Positions 13,791-24,597 of a stretch of DNA of 64,000 nucleotides are shown piece by piece. Numbering within the stretch: position 1 is the first letter of the stretch; each line of letters starts with the position of its first letter. The stretch is from contig JACCGJ010018159.1 in assembly GCA_013407085.1 (NCBI GenBank), forward strand, positions 1 through 64,000. The letters run 5' to 3'. The notes under the pieces are model-generated. The model saw nothing but the letters and a program-made list of their open reading frames with translations. It did no database searches and was not told the origin of the DNA. This stretch comes from Atriophallophorus winterbourni. Taxonomy: Eukaryota; Platyhelminthes; Trematoda; Plagiorchiida; Microphallidae. Position numbers and translations under genes: made by a program.

Positions 13791-15281
13791 CACGACATAG
13801 TATCAACGTCACAAAACTTTCATATGTATTTTTATAGCAAATATCTCCTTTAAGATTCAACTCCGATTGAACAATATCATGGTAAGTAAGACCATCTTCC
13901 CTTCTAACAACCAAACCATCAGTCGATTGTATTTACGTCATTTCGAATCGCGAAGATTTTTCCTAAGTTCTTTAGGTCTTCAAAGGCTTCAAGTAGTGTT
14001 CCGCCTCGCTATGTTTCAGCGACGTACGATTTCGTTCAGCGAGACGTTTTGTGTGCTCCACAATCAAAACATTTTCGATCACGCTGAAAACGGAAATTAT
14101 ATCAAAACAATATGATTGTTGCATTGACAAAATCACTTTAGATTCCAAAGTGTAAAGAACAAATATCCACAAAATTTGTTCCAGGGAACAATGTGTTGTT
14201 TTTGATTATTATAGCCAGATCTATCATTGTTTAAAAAATAATTAACTTAGTGGATGTAGACAACGTTGATTTTCGTCTGGAAGTAATTAAGAGTATCATA
14301 AAATGCAACCATTGAAGTTAACAGATTCGAATTATACAGATGGCATCCGATAGGTTTGAGATGTAACTTGATCACATCCTGAGTTATAGCACAAAACCTT
14401 TCTGAAATAAATAGGAAAGTTATATTGGCGTATATTGATCAAGTCGATTGAAGTAGAAGATCATGTTCATGATTTATCTTCCCTAAAACTTCCGTCAGAA
14501 AGCGGCCGCATGGCTGCTTAGAATGTTCAACATTTGTATCACTAAAAAATGTTTAAAATTTGTTTAGAACAGGAATCGAGTTTGGAATGAAAACCCGCTT
14601 AATTAAACTAACATAGACAAAACTTATCCGTTGGTCACCGCGTGCAGATCGCAGTGTTTCTCAAATCCATACTTGATGGGATTGTCACTCATAAAGAAAG
14701 ATTATGGAATGCTCAAATTATTGAACACATTTTTTTCAGAATCTGCTATCGCCTAAGGCGAAATTACGCCGATTTACTCAATTAGCTTGATCTTGACTGA
14801 CGAGGTGTACAATCAATTTTGTTTGAGCGAGGCGTGGACAGAACGAAATTCCGTGAATGAAACAAGTGAACCCATATTTTAGAGCAAATTATCAAACCTT
14901 CAAATATGTGTACAAATATCTAAGCCCACGTAAGCGCCAAATCAAGAAACCTCTTTTATCTCGATACAATATGGAATGGAATTCGGTCTACAAGAAATAT
15001 GCAGCTGTTGTAAAATTTTGTTACTAAAACGAACAATATTTTGAAAGGCAACCGCTAATTATATAGGAGATATAAATAGCTCCAGCATAAGTCTGGTTTC
15101 TATAATAAAGCTAAGTTAGATTGTAAAAAAGCTCTACAAGTTTTTTATTATGTATCTAATAAGAAACGCATTGAATATACGTCGAAAATTCCAATAATAA
15201 CATAATTTTCAAATATATTAATTGGCATTTGATAGCAAACAGATACATGATGTCGATAAATGGTCTTAACTTTGTCACCTA
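13791..15281. other. AT-rich stretch, nothing recognised
   Basis: No gene or repeat recognised between the RTE fragment and the CR1 element. Confidence 0.5.
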
Positions 15282-15980
15282 ATGAAAATTGAACATGTAA
15301 ACGCAGAAAAGGTGACTCGTCTAACCCGCCATTCATCTTCACCTCATATTGGTCAACCTCGCTTGCTCAAGGTAACACTAAAATGCGAGGCTGATATCGA
15401 GAACGTATTGCTGAATGCATACCTACTCAAGTCAGATTCCGACTCCAACTGCCGCATATATCCCGATGTACCATGGTGGGAAAGGAAGGGCAGCTTGAAC
15501 GACAGGGAACAAACGGTATCGCGAAGTATAGTTCTACTTGGTGTACCAGAAAATACTTCTAGAGCATCGAATCAGGAAACGGTAGAGCACGACGTCAAAC
15601 AATGGCGCTACATTGCGTGTTCTCTCGATATTTCTAATGCCGTTGTTGTGGACACTTTTCGAGTTCCTTTTTCGCCAAAATACAAGGGGGATGGACCGAA
15701 ACCTCTGAAGATTACGTTCTTGACCAGCGCTATGGCTGAAATAGTAAGGTCGGAATGGACAAAAAAGAAACGAACACTACCCAAGGATGTTAGACTTAGC
15801 CCACCCAAACCAATGAGTGAGACACACTCGCGGCTGGGGGCGGTAGACGGTAGCGTTCCCACCGAAACGGAAGCAATCAATACATCAAAAAACGTAGTGG
15901 GTCCGGCTCAAACCGAGTCGGACCGAGTACATCATGGTCCGGCTCTCAGGGGGTCGGACATACAAACATCATCCGCATAG
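15282..15980 (+). CDS. CR1 LINE ORF1-like (gag-like) protein
   Basis: Encodes about 232 residues. Three features suggest a non-LTR gag-like nucleic-acid-binding protein: RPRLLKVT-type and PKPLKITF segments that look like repeated RRM-like strands, a central SIVLLGVPENT segment resembling the linker seen in other LINE ORF1 proteins, and a Ser/Thr-rich acidic C-terminus. I see no zinc knuckle. The start codon is the first ATG of the open frame; a 5'-truncated insertion could equally explain the missing upstream part. It lies directly upstream of ORF2, in a different frame. Role in RNA binding and particle formation is inferred from position. Confidence 0.6.
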   Translation: MKIEHVNAEKVTRLTRHSSSPHIGQPRLLKVTLKCEADIENVLLNAYLLKSDSDSNCRIYPDVPWWERKGSLNDREQTVSRSIVLLGVPENTSRASNQETVEHDVKQWRYIACSLDISNAVVVDTFRVPFSPKYKGDGPKPLKITFLTSAMAEIVRSEWTKKKRTLPKDVRLSPPKPMSETHSRLGAVDGSVPTETEAINTSKNVVGPAQTESDRVHHGPALRGSDIQTSSA

Positions 15981-16033
15981 GCTCGCTACACACGAAAACC
16001 ACTGTTAAATGCCTATACACAAATGCACAGTGC

Positions 16034-18786
16034 TTGCGGAACAAAATCGCCGAATTGTCTCACTTTAACGCTCAGTTTTCTGCTGACATCATTGCTGTTA
16101 CCGAAACATGGTTTCACGATCAGGTGAACGATTGCGAGCTGGCACTTCCCAACATGATCCTACTTCGACGAGACCGTTCAAGATCAGGTGGTGGAGTTGC
16201 TTTGTATTATAACGAACGTCTTCAATGCACAGCTGTACCTGACACAAGGTTTGAGCTAGAGGACACCATGTGGTGTAGCCTTCGCTTGGAAACTGGAGAG
16301 AACTGTATACTTGGTGTGATCTACCGCTCGCCCAACTCTTCCGATGCCCACAATGAAACGTTGTTACAAATGATGCGCAACGCTGGAAATCTTAGAGGAT
16401 GCCAATTGTTAATAATGGGTGATTTTAACCTCCCACATCTCTACACCAAAAGTGTGCATACTCAGCAATCCCTTGAGTACAAATTCCGTGAGATTATCAC
16501 TTTCACTCCCCTATACAACCATGTCCATTCATTCACTCGACAAAGGGGCCTCAATGAATCATCAATTCTAGATCTGGTTTTAACCTCCGAAGCAACAGCA
16601 GTGGAGTCAGTGCAGTATCATAGTCCTTTGAGGCTAAGTGACCATCTTGTGTTGTCCTTCGAATTCGTGTGCAACGTCAGAAGGGCGTCGGGCGACGTTA
16701 AGTTCATCAGGAGAGTCGATTACTTCGGCCTTCGCGGTGCCATTACGATTATGGAGGAAAAACATCTCGATCTTACGAATGCAGATACTCATTGTTCTAG
16801 TCTGTTAAGTTATATCGGTACAAAACTAGACGAAAATTCTACCTGTGTTCCCAAAAGGAAATCAAGAACATTTTGCTTCAAACTCCGAAGCCGCACTCGG
16901 AAGTGGATAGCCATGCGAAATTCCGCATGGGCTGCACACAAAATAATACGAACAGACGCATCTTGGGAACACTTTCGTAGTTTTCGTAACAAGGTGACGT
17001 CCCTAATTCGAGAAGACAAGCAATATCACCATTGGAAGCTGATCGACCAGATGGAACGACATCCTAAGTTGCTGTACACCATCGTAAACACCGCGACCAA
17101 GGTTAAGCCAGGTGTATTTCCTATCCAGACAGAGAACGGACTGACTGATAATGTCAAGGATACAGCTGATGCCCTAATATCATTTTATGCGCAAGTATTT
17201 TGTCCAAAGAACGTGTCAACGCTGACGTCTTTGCCGCACCCACTACAAGTCGAATGCCTTAGCAACATCGAGGTAAATCCTACGGTTGTGCGAAAGCATT
17301 TACGCGGGCTGAACGTTCGCAAATCACCAGGAGAGGATGGAATAACACCCGCTGTTCTGAAGTCATGCGAGCTGGAGCTTTGTGGCCCACTAAGTGGTCT
17401 ATTCAGGCACTCATTGAATACGGGAACCGTACCAACTCAATGGAAAACCGGTGTTATCACACCAATCTACAAAGGGGGCAGTCGTTCTGATCCGGCGAAT
17501 TACCGCCCCGTGACGCTTCTTTCAGCGGTTTCTAAAATTTTGGAACGCCTGGTGTGTGAACGACTTGTTGAACATCTCGAGAACCATCAGCTAATAACAT
17601 TCACACAACACGGATTTAGGAAAACATATTCATGCCTGTCTAACTTGCTCACGACTCTCAATGACTGGACGCAAGCACTAGACCAAGGGGGTTCCGTCCA
17701 TGCCGGTTACTTAGATATATTTAAAGCATTCGACAGAATGAATCACTCCTTACTGCTTCAGAAGCTGCAGAATGTTGGCGTCATCGGAAACCTACTAACA
17801 TGGTTCACAAGTTACCTGTCCGAACGCAAAGTAAAAGTCAGAATAGATGGTGAAACTTCTCGAACAATTGAAGCCACGAGCGGAGTCCCTCAGGGTTCGG
17901 TTCTCGGTCCGATACTGTTTCTCATATTTATAAACGATCTACCGAACTTACTAGCATGTAAGCTTGTTTTATTCGCAGATGATGTAAAAATCTGGACGAA
18001 GGTCAACTCTATCGAGGACTGTCAAGTTCTGCAAGGAGATTTGAATAAGCTGCACCAGTGGTCAATCCAAAACAAACTGCCATTTAATTTCCGCAAGTGC
18101 AAAATGTTGCAAGTCGGAAAACCCTTTCCCTTTACCTACACACTTGGCAGCCACCCGCTTGAATGGAGTACATCACAAAAAGATCTCGGAATCTTGGTGT
18201 CTGGCACTTTGAAGAACAGCCTACAGTGCGAAGCCGTCTACAAGCGTGCGTGCAGCTTGCTAGGTTTACTGAAACGCATTTTCGGACGTTTCCCACCACA
18301 CTCACTCGCGAAATTACTAAACACTTACATACATCCTGTCGTTGACTACGCTGTACAAGCTTGGACGCCATGGATGGAAAAAACATCTCGCTCCTCGAAC
18401 GAATTTATCACAAGGCAACCAAAATGGTTACCGGATTGAATAATTTACCCTTTGAGCAGCGACTGACCAGACTTGGACTGTGCACCCTCGAGCGCAGGCG
18501 TATCCTACACGACTTCACTCTGACATATCGAATCATCTACGCGAAATCCCACCCTATCAAACACCTCTTCAAGTTTGGTTCGGTTGTCCCCACACGCAGC
18601 CACCCTTTGACCCTTCAAATCCCACACTCACGATTGAATTGTCGTCGTCACTTCTTCGCTGTTCGTGTATGCTTCTTGTGGAATAGCTTGCCGACAGATA
18701 TTGTTACCTCAGCGAACGAGCACATCTTTAAACAAAGGTTACGAAACCTTATGTTGAGAACTACTGCGTTGGCCCCTACCTATTGA
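16034..18786 (+). pseudogene. CR1 LINE ORF2 (endonuclease + reverse transcriptase), one frameshift
   Basis: The N-terminal third is an AP-type endonuclease: TNAQCLRNK just before 16034, then VTETW, GVIYRSPN, LLIMGDFNLPH and a terminal SDH motif. The reverse transcriptase follows, with SPGEDGI, NYRPVTLLS, LDIFKAFDRMNH (motif A), SGVPQGSVLGP (motif B) and the catalytic FADD near 17972. The C-terminal domain (HKATKMVTGL, HSRLNCRRHFFAVRV) continues in another frame from about 18380 to the stop at 18786. The two frames meet in a run of six A at 18378-18383. Without that slip the protein would be roughly 930 residues, full length for CR1. The conserved endonuclease start lies upstream of any in-frame ATG, so initiation is unclear. 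Confidence 0.85.
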
Positions 18787-20699
18787 TGTCTATATTATTT
18801 TAACGCACGGAACTACCGTCCATCCAAAGATTCTTTTCCCTCAGTCTGTGTCGCCATTGAGGATTATTTTTGCTCCACCTATGAAGAACATGGATACGAT
18901 TATACAAGTAACGATTTTTTTTAATTTTTTACATGTATATCCTATGGTACTGTACAGCAATTTGCTTTTTTAACCATAAATCTTGAATCTTGAATCATGG
19001 GATGCTTGAAAGTTACATAATCAAATAGACAGTTAGTATTTAGAAAACGACGGAATATTGCAGAACAGTTTGGTAACATTGTATCCCCAGTTGTTAATAT
19101 ATTTTGAATCGTTGTAATATATTTATATATTGTATATATTGATATACGTCTAGCCGAGTCGCAAAAATCACAGATTCCAAATTACATCCGCTAAAAATCC
19201 GATTTAAACGATTTTGGATTTCTAATCTGAAAATTCTTTTCCAATTTTTTTCAAAACGGTTGTCATTAAGTCTTTATCTGGTCACCCGATTGTCGAAAAA
19301 ACTCAGAAGACGGAAATATGGGTATAGCAATTTTCCTCTCTGTTCTCTAGGGACAGTACGATTTTACCGCACTTGAAAATGTTGAGCGGTTGCCAACCAT
19401 TGAACATCTAGATTCCACCCTACTAAGGATGCGCTCAATAGGTCCCTAGACCGATTAGCGAATGAGAAGGCCCTTAGTGACGACGACGGAATTCTAACTG
19501 AGCTCATCAAATGCTGTATAACAACATTAGGACAGATTTTTCACCATTTTTCCGTACTGGCAGGAGGAGTGTGTCTCCAAAGATATTCCGGACAAGTAGT
19601 TCATAACGTTCTTTAAGAAGAGAGGTGAATAAGGCGAATGCAGCAATTACAGAGGAATCTCATGCCTGAATGTTGTAAGCAATTTTTCCGGTTATAAGTT
19701 TTAGCTGATAGATTTTACTTCGAATCTCAATTTGATTTCGCAGGGGAAGATCAACTGTTGACATGATCATCTTCCTGAGACAAATTAAAGAAAAGTTTCG
19801 GGAACAGCTGTTTTTTGAATTCACGAAGGCACTCGTTAGGTCAGCAGAGAAGTTCTTTCCAAAATGCGTGATCTGATAGGTTGTCCACCGAAACTGCTCA
19901 AACTCGTTATTCTGTTCCACTTAGGCATGAAGGGCTCAGTCTATTTTAACGGTTTCAGTTCAAAAGCCTTTGAAATTCGATGAGGAGTCAAACAAGGGTG
20001 TGGTCTTGCCCCCAAACGTTACAATATTTTCTTTGTTCTGCTTGTGAAGCACGCCGTTAGAACAAGAACAGAAGGCATTTGCCTACGCACGCGAAGTGAT
20101 GGGAAGCTTTTTGACCTGAAACGGTTGAGGGCACACAAAATGGCACGAGATGTGCTCATCCGTGACCTGCTGATTGTCAACGATGCAGCCAGTATTGCTC
20201 ACTCCTAAGAACACCTCCAGTCAATACTGCACTGTTTTTCGTCGACATGCAAATAATTTGGGATAACAATCAGCATATGCAAGACCAAAATCCTTGATCA
20301 AGGATTGTATCTCCTCACTTTCATCATCATATCATCACTGTTTTAAACTGTCATCTTGAACCAGTACATAATTTCAAATATCTTGGTTGAATAATTGCAA
20401 ATAACCTCTGACTAAACACGGAGATTGATCAGCGAATTGGCAGAGCAGCTTTTAATTTTTCCGGATTGAACTCTCGTGTTTTTATGGCAACCGCATGTTG
20501 ACTGTAAAGACAAATATGTTGATATATAGCGCTTGCGTACTAAATGCTTTTTTGAACGTCAGTGAAACGTGGATCATCCACGCAAGACACGAACAGAAGC
20601 TGAATGCTTCCCATCTCTGAAGCATGGGTCGTATCTTAAACATATCGTAGGTGGAGAAAGTGACCAATGCTAAGGCGCTTTCAACTCAGAACTCAGAAA

Positions 20700-21880
20700 G
20701 TTTTATGGTAAAAAGGCATTAAGAGTAAAATTAACCATAGGATGGCAAGGTATATGGAATAAGAAATATAAAATCTCTCAAAAATCAATAGGGACAGTCA
20801 CATACCACATAGTTCGTCATAAACTCATCGAGTTTGGAAGCAAAAACCTCAACAGATTTCGAGCGTGTAATTTCTTCAGGCAAAAAGTTCCAAGTGAAAC
20901 AAATTCTTACCCAGAAAAAAATACGACGAATATCCAATCGAGAATGCGGAATGCTTAAAGCCATTGAATGTGTTCGTGTTCGAGTAAGCCCATTGGTCTG
21001 TAGCAAGCGTTTAAGGGGATGGTTTTCAGTATGCAGGATTTTGAATGTCAACAGGAGGTTATTACGTATCCGTCGTTGGGTAAAATCGTGTAGATTCAGT
21101 TTGAACTTTCGCTCTTTCAAATGCGAATTTCTGTACCGGGAGACCAACTTTGTCGCACGATGATAAATCCTGTCAAGTAGTTCGATATCATTCATCAGCC
21201 GTGATTCCCAGGCTTGGATGGAATATTCCATAACAGGACGTATATACGTATTAATTCACCGGGAAAAGGTTTTCGGGGGTAAAAATCCTGAATACTCTTT
21301 ATAGAAGACTCAAGATACCACAAGATTTATTTTACACTATCCAGCAATGATGTCCAGGCTTAAAGTTAAACGACACCCATATAACGAGATCTTTTTATGC
21401 GGTGATCCAGACGAGATTTTGCTTGCCAACCTGATACGTGTGGTGCAGAGATTTCCCAAGCTGCAGCATTTTACATTTCGCAGGATTAAATAGTAATACA
21501 TTTGACTGGGACCAACGAAATAACTTACACAGATACCGTTGTAATGCCATACAGTCGACAAATAGTATCAAGTTGCATCCAATATCCTCAACTATATCGT
21601 TCATATACACCAATAATAGAAGAGGTCCAAGCACCGATCCTTGCGGAATTCCACTCGTGACGTCTATTTTAAAATATAAGGTGCTGCCAATGCGAACTTG
21701 GACGTGACTCTCAGTGCCCCGATTCAATTCAGCAACATGCCGGTTATTCCATAAGCTTCGAGCTTTTTAATTAGAATGTCATAGTTGACTCATCGAGAGC
21801 TTTGGAAATATCGATGTGGCAAGCATGTACTGCCTCACTTGGTCTAGTGCCTTGGTCCAATCCTCAATCCCACAACGCAT
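20700..21880 (-). mobile_element. CR1-type LINE fragment, nested in RTE copy 3
   Basis: Minus-strand 3' part of a CR1 element of the same subfamily as 33328-36148. Broken frames carry the motif B region (SGIPQGSVLGP, 21727-21395), a degenerate motif C (LILFVD in place of FADD), a PFNPAKCKMLQLGKS-like segment and the C-terminal domain (YHRATKLV, LSIPHSRLDIRR, 21231-20785). The catalytic region is deleted and frameshifted. It interrupts the RTE sequence on both sides, so it inserted later than that RTE copy. Confidence 0.85.
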
Positions 21881-22045
21881 GATAACCTCAATAACACAGC
21901 TCCGTTGTCGCCGATCGTTATCACGTCTACAGAATGGAAAATGTTCGTATTCCGAAAGATCTACTTTATGGTGATTTGCAATCAGGAAGTCGACCATTGT
22001 GCAGACCGCACTTGTGGTAAAAGACGTTTCCTTATGAGATAGGAA

Positions 22046-22166
22046 ACATCCACTGTTTCAAGGCTCACTGCCCCTAATTTTACTTTCTCCACCTGATGAC
22101 GGCAAACAGCCAGAAACCGGTAGTGAAGTGTAATTTCGGGACATGTGAGCAACACATCACTCAGAC
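22046..22166 (+). repeat. F2 hammerhead repeat inserted in RTE copy 3
   Basis: About 120 bp that interrupt the RTE C-terminal/3' region. RTE homology stops after a TTATGAGAT block and resumes with ACATGAAAGATC. The insert carries the GTTTCAAGGCTCACTG landmark, a complete hammerhead and the GTGTAATTTCGGGACATGTGAGC tail block in split form. It gives a natural size estimate for one mobile F2 unit. Exact ends and target duplication cannot be fixed by eye. Confidence 0.7.
22087..22128 (+). ncRNA. Hammerhead ribozyme motif, F2, intact core
   Basis: Reads CTCCAC (helix I), CTGATGA, CGGC with loop AAACA and GCCA (helix II, three firm pairs plus a C/A closing mismatch), GAAA, ACCGGT palindrome, A as cleavage nucleotide, GTGAAG (helix I partner, five of six pairs). 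Compared with F1, helix I and helix II differ but still pair. Confidence 0.8.
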
Positions 22167-22394
22167 ATGAAAGATCTTCGGCATAGACTATCGCAATTTG
22201 AGAATAACTTGCTCTTGATCGCTCACAATGGAGGCATTGTTTAAAGCGTAGTCTGCAAGCTAAGGAGGGCAGATACGGCTCCTGGCTGCTGAACGAAGAT
22301 CACGCTGCCGGCGTGCAACGGACGCCGATCGACCGTGTACTGCCTAATGCGTCGAGTGATGCGCGAGAGAAGAATAGTAAAGAAATTGCGCTTG

Positions 22395-22605
22395 TATAAC
22401 ACTGTTGGGTAAGGTTGGTTCGTTCAGCCCGCTTAATCACATAAGCCCACTCTCATGTAGACTGGGTTTAAACCCAAATGAGCTTTTTTGTTCATGGTCA
22501 TGGGTTCAAACCCAGTCTACATTAGTGTGGGCTCATGTGGCTGAACAGGTTGGTGGTGACAACCTTACCCAAAAGTGGCATACAGGCGCAACCTGTTTAG
22601 AATGA
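22395..22605. repeat. F1-related foldback repeat without ribozyme
   Basis: Two arms of about 70 bp, at about 22404-22475 and 22498-22570, are inverted copies of each other with a short loop between. They share GGTAAGGTTG, CAGCC, GCCCAC and GTAGACTGGGTTT landmarks. The outer ends carry the F1 CGCTTGTAT...CACTGTTGG block. No hammerhead lies between the arms. An inverted dimer of a third subfamily is the simplest reading. Confidence 0.7.
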
Positions 22606-23997
22606 AATGAATTTGATAAATTGCTCACATCTACCACTTTCATAAATATTATTGCGGTTGCCATATAAGGTTGTATCTTGCAAATTTTTCAAACTTCACC
22701 CGCTAACGATTAATGCTGAATTTAGCCTAAATGTCTGTAAAAAAGAAAACGTACGATCGTTTATCTTTCCTTGATGCATTCAATATTTTCTCACGCGAAC
22801 CATGTATTAGTTCCGCAAAACGAGCTAATAAAATGTGCATTTGATTGGCTTCAAATGCGGAATTAGCAACACTTTTGCGTTGTCAGAAAACATTAAGATG
22901 TTATCAATGATCGATGGCATTCCGCTGCGCAATTTTGCAAAGTGCATTTGAAATACTACGATGCATAAATTATACCTTTTGTTAAAATTGTGCCTTCTGT
23001 TACGCAGATATATGTTTAAGTTGAATTGGGATTTCAACTTCATCATTGATGATCGTAGTGGTAGATACATTGTTGCTTCATAAATTAATTCATCATTTGT
23101 ATAAATATTATATTAATTCGTCCCGATAAAAGGTAGCAACCTTATCAAGTGATAGTTTTACCGCAAACAGCAGTAGAGGGCTTCTTCCCTACATTTTTAG
23201 TTTGCTGCCGTTAGCTCTTTTCAGTACGAATTTTGGAATTGGTGAAATAATGAAAAACATTATCAACCGGATTCAAGAAAGAAAATGTTTGTATATGTTT
23301 CACTCAAAATAATGATACGCAAATATCAGAAAATAAAATTTGGTGAACGATATGGAAATCAATACAAACACTTGCTGTATAATACTAACATATAATTGGG
23401 AACAAAACCCCGAATCCGATTACTGAGTACTCATACGTATAATTATAAACAAATTACTTTGAGGAATCTTGCCTACAGCTTTCATTCAGATAAGCAGTGT
23501 TTTGTCAGCAATCAAAAATATTTTGGCGTAAACTACGTTCTGCAGCCGGAAGCAATACATGCATTTACACAGCCTGAAGTTGTCATCTCACAATATGCAT
23601 CCAAATTGTGCGCTCAAAAGCAAGTTCACATCAACTCATGGGGCCAATGTGCAATGATTTGTCGTTATGTTCTTGATCGTCTATGAAGCATTCTCACAAA
23701 TGGAATTAGAAATTTTAAATCTCAGCAGTTTAGATAACGCTTCCCACTGCGCCATAAAAGTGAGCATTGAAGAGCATGTTGTACCTAAATCAGAATTTAA
23801 AAGTCTGGCACTTTAATCTCACTGTTCGAACGGATTCGGAAGTGCACCATATCGAAGTGCATATTCCAGAGTTCAAATCTATATAGGGTAGATCTTCTAG
23901 CATAATAAACTCACCAATTCTACATCTATGCGAATGCCAGAATGGTCGGCACAGTCACGTTAAGGTGAACTGGCTTTATATATCACTTCTGAATAAA
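22606..23997. other. AT-rich stretch, nothing recognised
   Basis: No gene assigned. An open frame at 23396-23686 (96 residues) resembles no family I know and has no flanking splice or promoter evidence. Confidence 0.5.
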
Positions 23998-24139
23998 CAA
24001 ATAGCGCTTGTATGCCACTGTTGGATAAGGCTGGTACGACCAACCTGTTAAATCACGTGTTAAAATACATGTTTAATGGTGTTAAACCCATAACCATGAA
24101 TGGAATTATTCATTTGCATGCATCGCCATCACACAAACA

Positions 24140-24181
24140 CCACACGACCGGTTTCGTGCTGTGTGCACTCATCAGGTAACG
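24140..24181 (-). ncRNA. Hammerhead ribozyme motif, F1, core intact
   Basis: Minus strand: CTGATGA, GTGC with loop ACACA and GCAC, GAAA, ACCGGT, C. Helix I is weakened to about three pairs (CGTTAC against GTGTGG). Core bases all present. Confidence 0.75.
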
Positions 24182-24289
24182 ACAGTAGGATCAGGAACCT
24201 GTTCAATCAGGTTGGTCGTACCAGCCTTATCCAAAAGTGGCATACAAGCGCTACTTGTTTCAAGCGCATGCGGATCCTGGTTTTACTGT

Positions 24290-24331
24290 CCCTACCTGAT
24301 GAGTGCAAACAGCACGAAACTGGTCATGGGG
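24290..24331 (+). ncRNA. Hammerhead ribozyme motif, F1, core intact
   Basis: CCCTAC, CTGATGA, GTGC-AAACA-GCAC, GAAA, helix III ACTGGT (one G-U pair), C, ATGGGG. Helix I lacks its first pair because of a G to A change; the other pairs stand. First ribozyme of the tandem pair. Confidence 0.8.
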
Positions 24332-24522
24332 TGTGTGCGATGGAAATGCATGCACATAAATATTTTGTTTCATGGTTATTGGCTTAACCCCATCAAACAT
24401 GTGTTTTGATACATGTGATTGAACAGGTTGGTCGTACCTGCTTATCCAATAGTGTCATACAAGCACTACTTGTTTACCATTCTTCCTCTGTTTCAAACGC
24501 ATGCGGATCGTGATCTAACTGT

Positions 24523-24564
24523 CCCTACCTGATGAGTGCAAACTGCACGAAACTGGTCGTGGTG
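24523..24564 (+). ncRNA. Hammerhead ribozyme motif, F1, core intact
   Basis: CCCTAC, CTGATGA, GTGC-AAACT-GCAC, GAAA, ACTGGT, C, GTGGTG. Helix I has four to five pairs. Second ribozyme of the tandem pair, 233 nt downstream of the first by cleavage site. Both ribozymes share the same helix III variant (ACTGGT), as expected if the pair arose by copying one unit. Confidence 0.8.
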
Positions 24565-24597
24565 TGTGTGATGGAAATGCATGCAAATGAATATTTC

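Larger units (their letters stand above)
15282..18998 (+). mobile_element. CR1-type LINE, nearly intact
   Basis: A plus-strand non-LTR retrotransposon with two reading frames and a short 3' UTR that ends in a tandem TTGAATC repeat at about 18982-18998. CR1-clade elements typically end in short tandem repeats rather than poly(A). ORF1 is 15282-15980 and ORF2 runs from about 16000 to 18786. Only one frameshift separates ORF2 from being complete, so this is probably the youngest retroelement in the window. The 5' boundary is uncertain because I cannot see a second full copy; ORF1 may be 5'-truncated. Confidence 0.85.
19340..22385 (+). mobile_element. RTE element copy 3, interrupted by two insertions
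   Basis: A plus-strand RTE copy that starts within the reverse transcriptase region (GGTTGCCAACCATTGAACAT matches the antisense of 8222-8250). It runs past a damaged catalytic box (LLIVNDAASIAHS near 20170) into the C-terminal domain (about 20520-20690). It then stops, resumes at about 21885 and again at about 22170 to 22385. The missing junctions are filled by an inverted CR1 fragment (20700-21880) and an F2 ribozyme repeat (22046-22166). Both outer parts align in order with copies 1 and 2, so this is one RTE insertion. Confidence 0.8.
23998..24597. repeat. F1 hammerhead repeat array: one inverted and two tandem units
   Basis: A minus-oriented unit (about 23998-24190) is followed by two plus-oriented units in tandem (about 24205-24426 and 24427-24597). 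Each carries a hammerhead with an intact core. The landmark GTTGGTCGTA recurs 216 bp apart. Predicted cleavage positions of the two plus units (after 24325 and 24558) are 233 nt apart; the first unit lost a short block before its ribozyme. The first and second units also form foldback arms around 24002-24050 and 24205-24257. Confidence 0.85.

Noticed and set aside
22498..22515. GGGTTCAAACCC as a Pol III B box
   Set aside because: It is part of a longer palindromic foldback arm, with no A box at suitable spacing; the resemblance is probably incidental.
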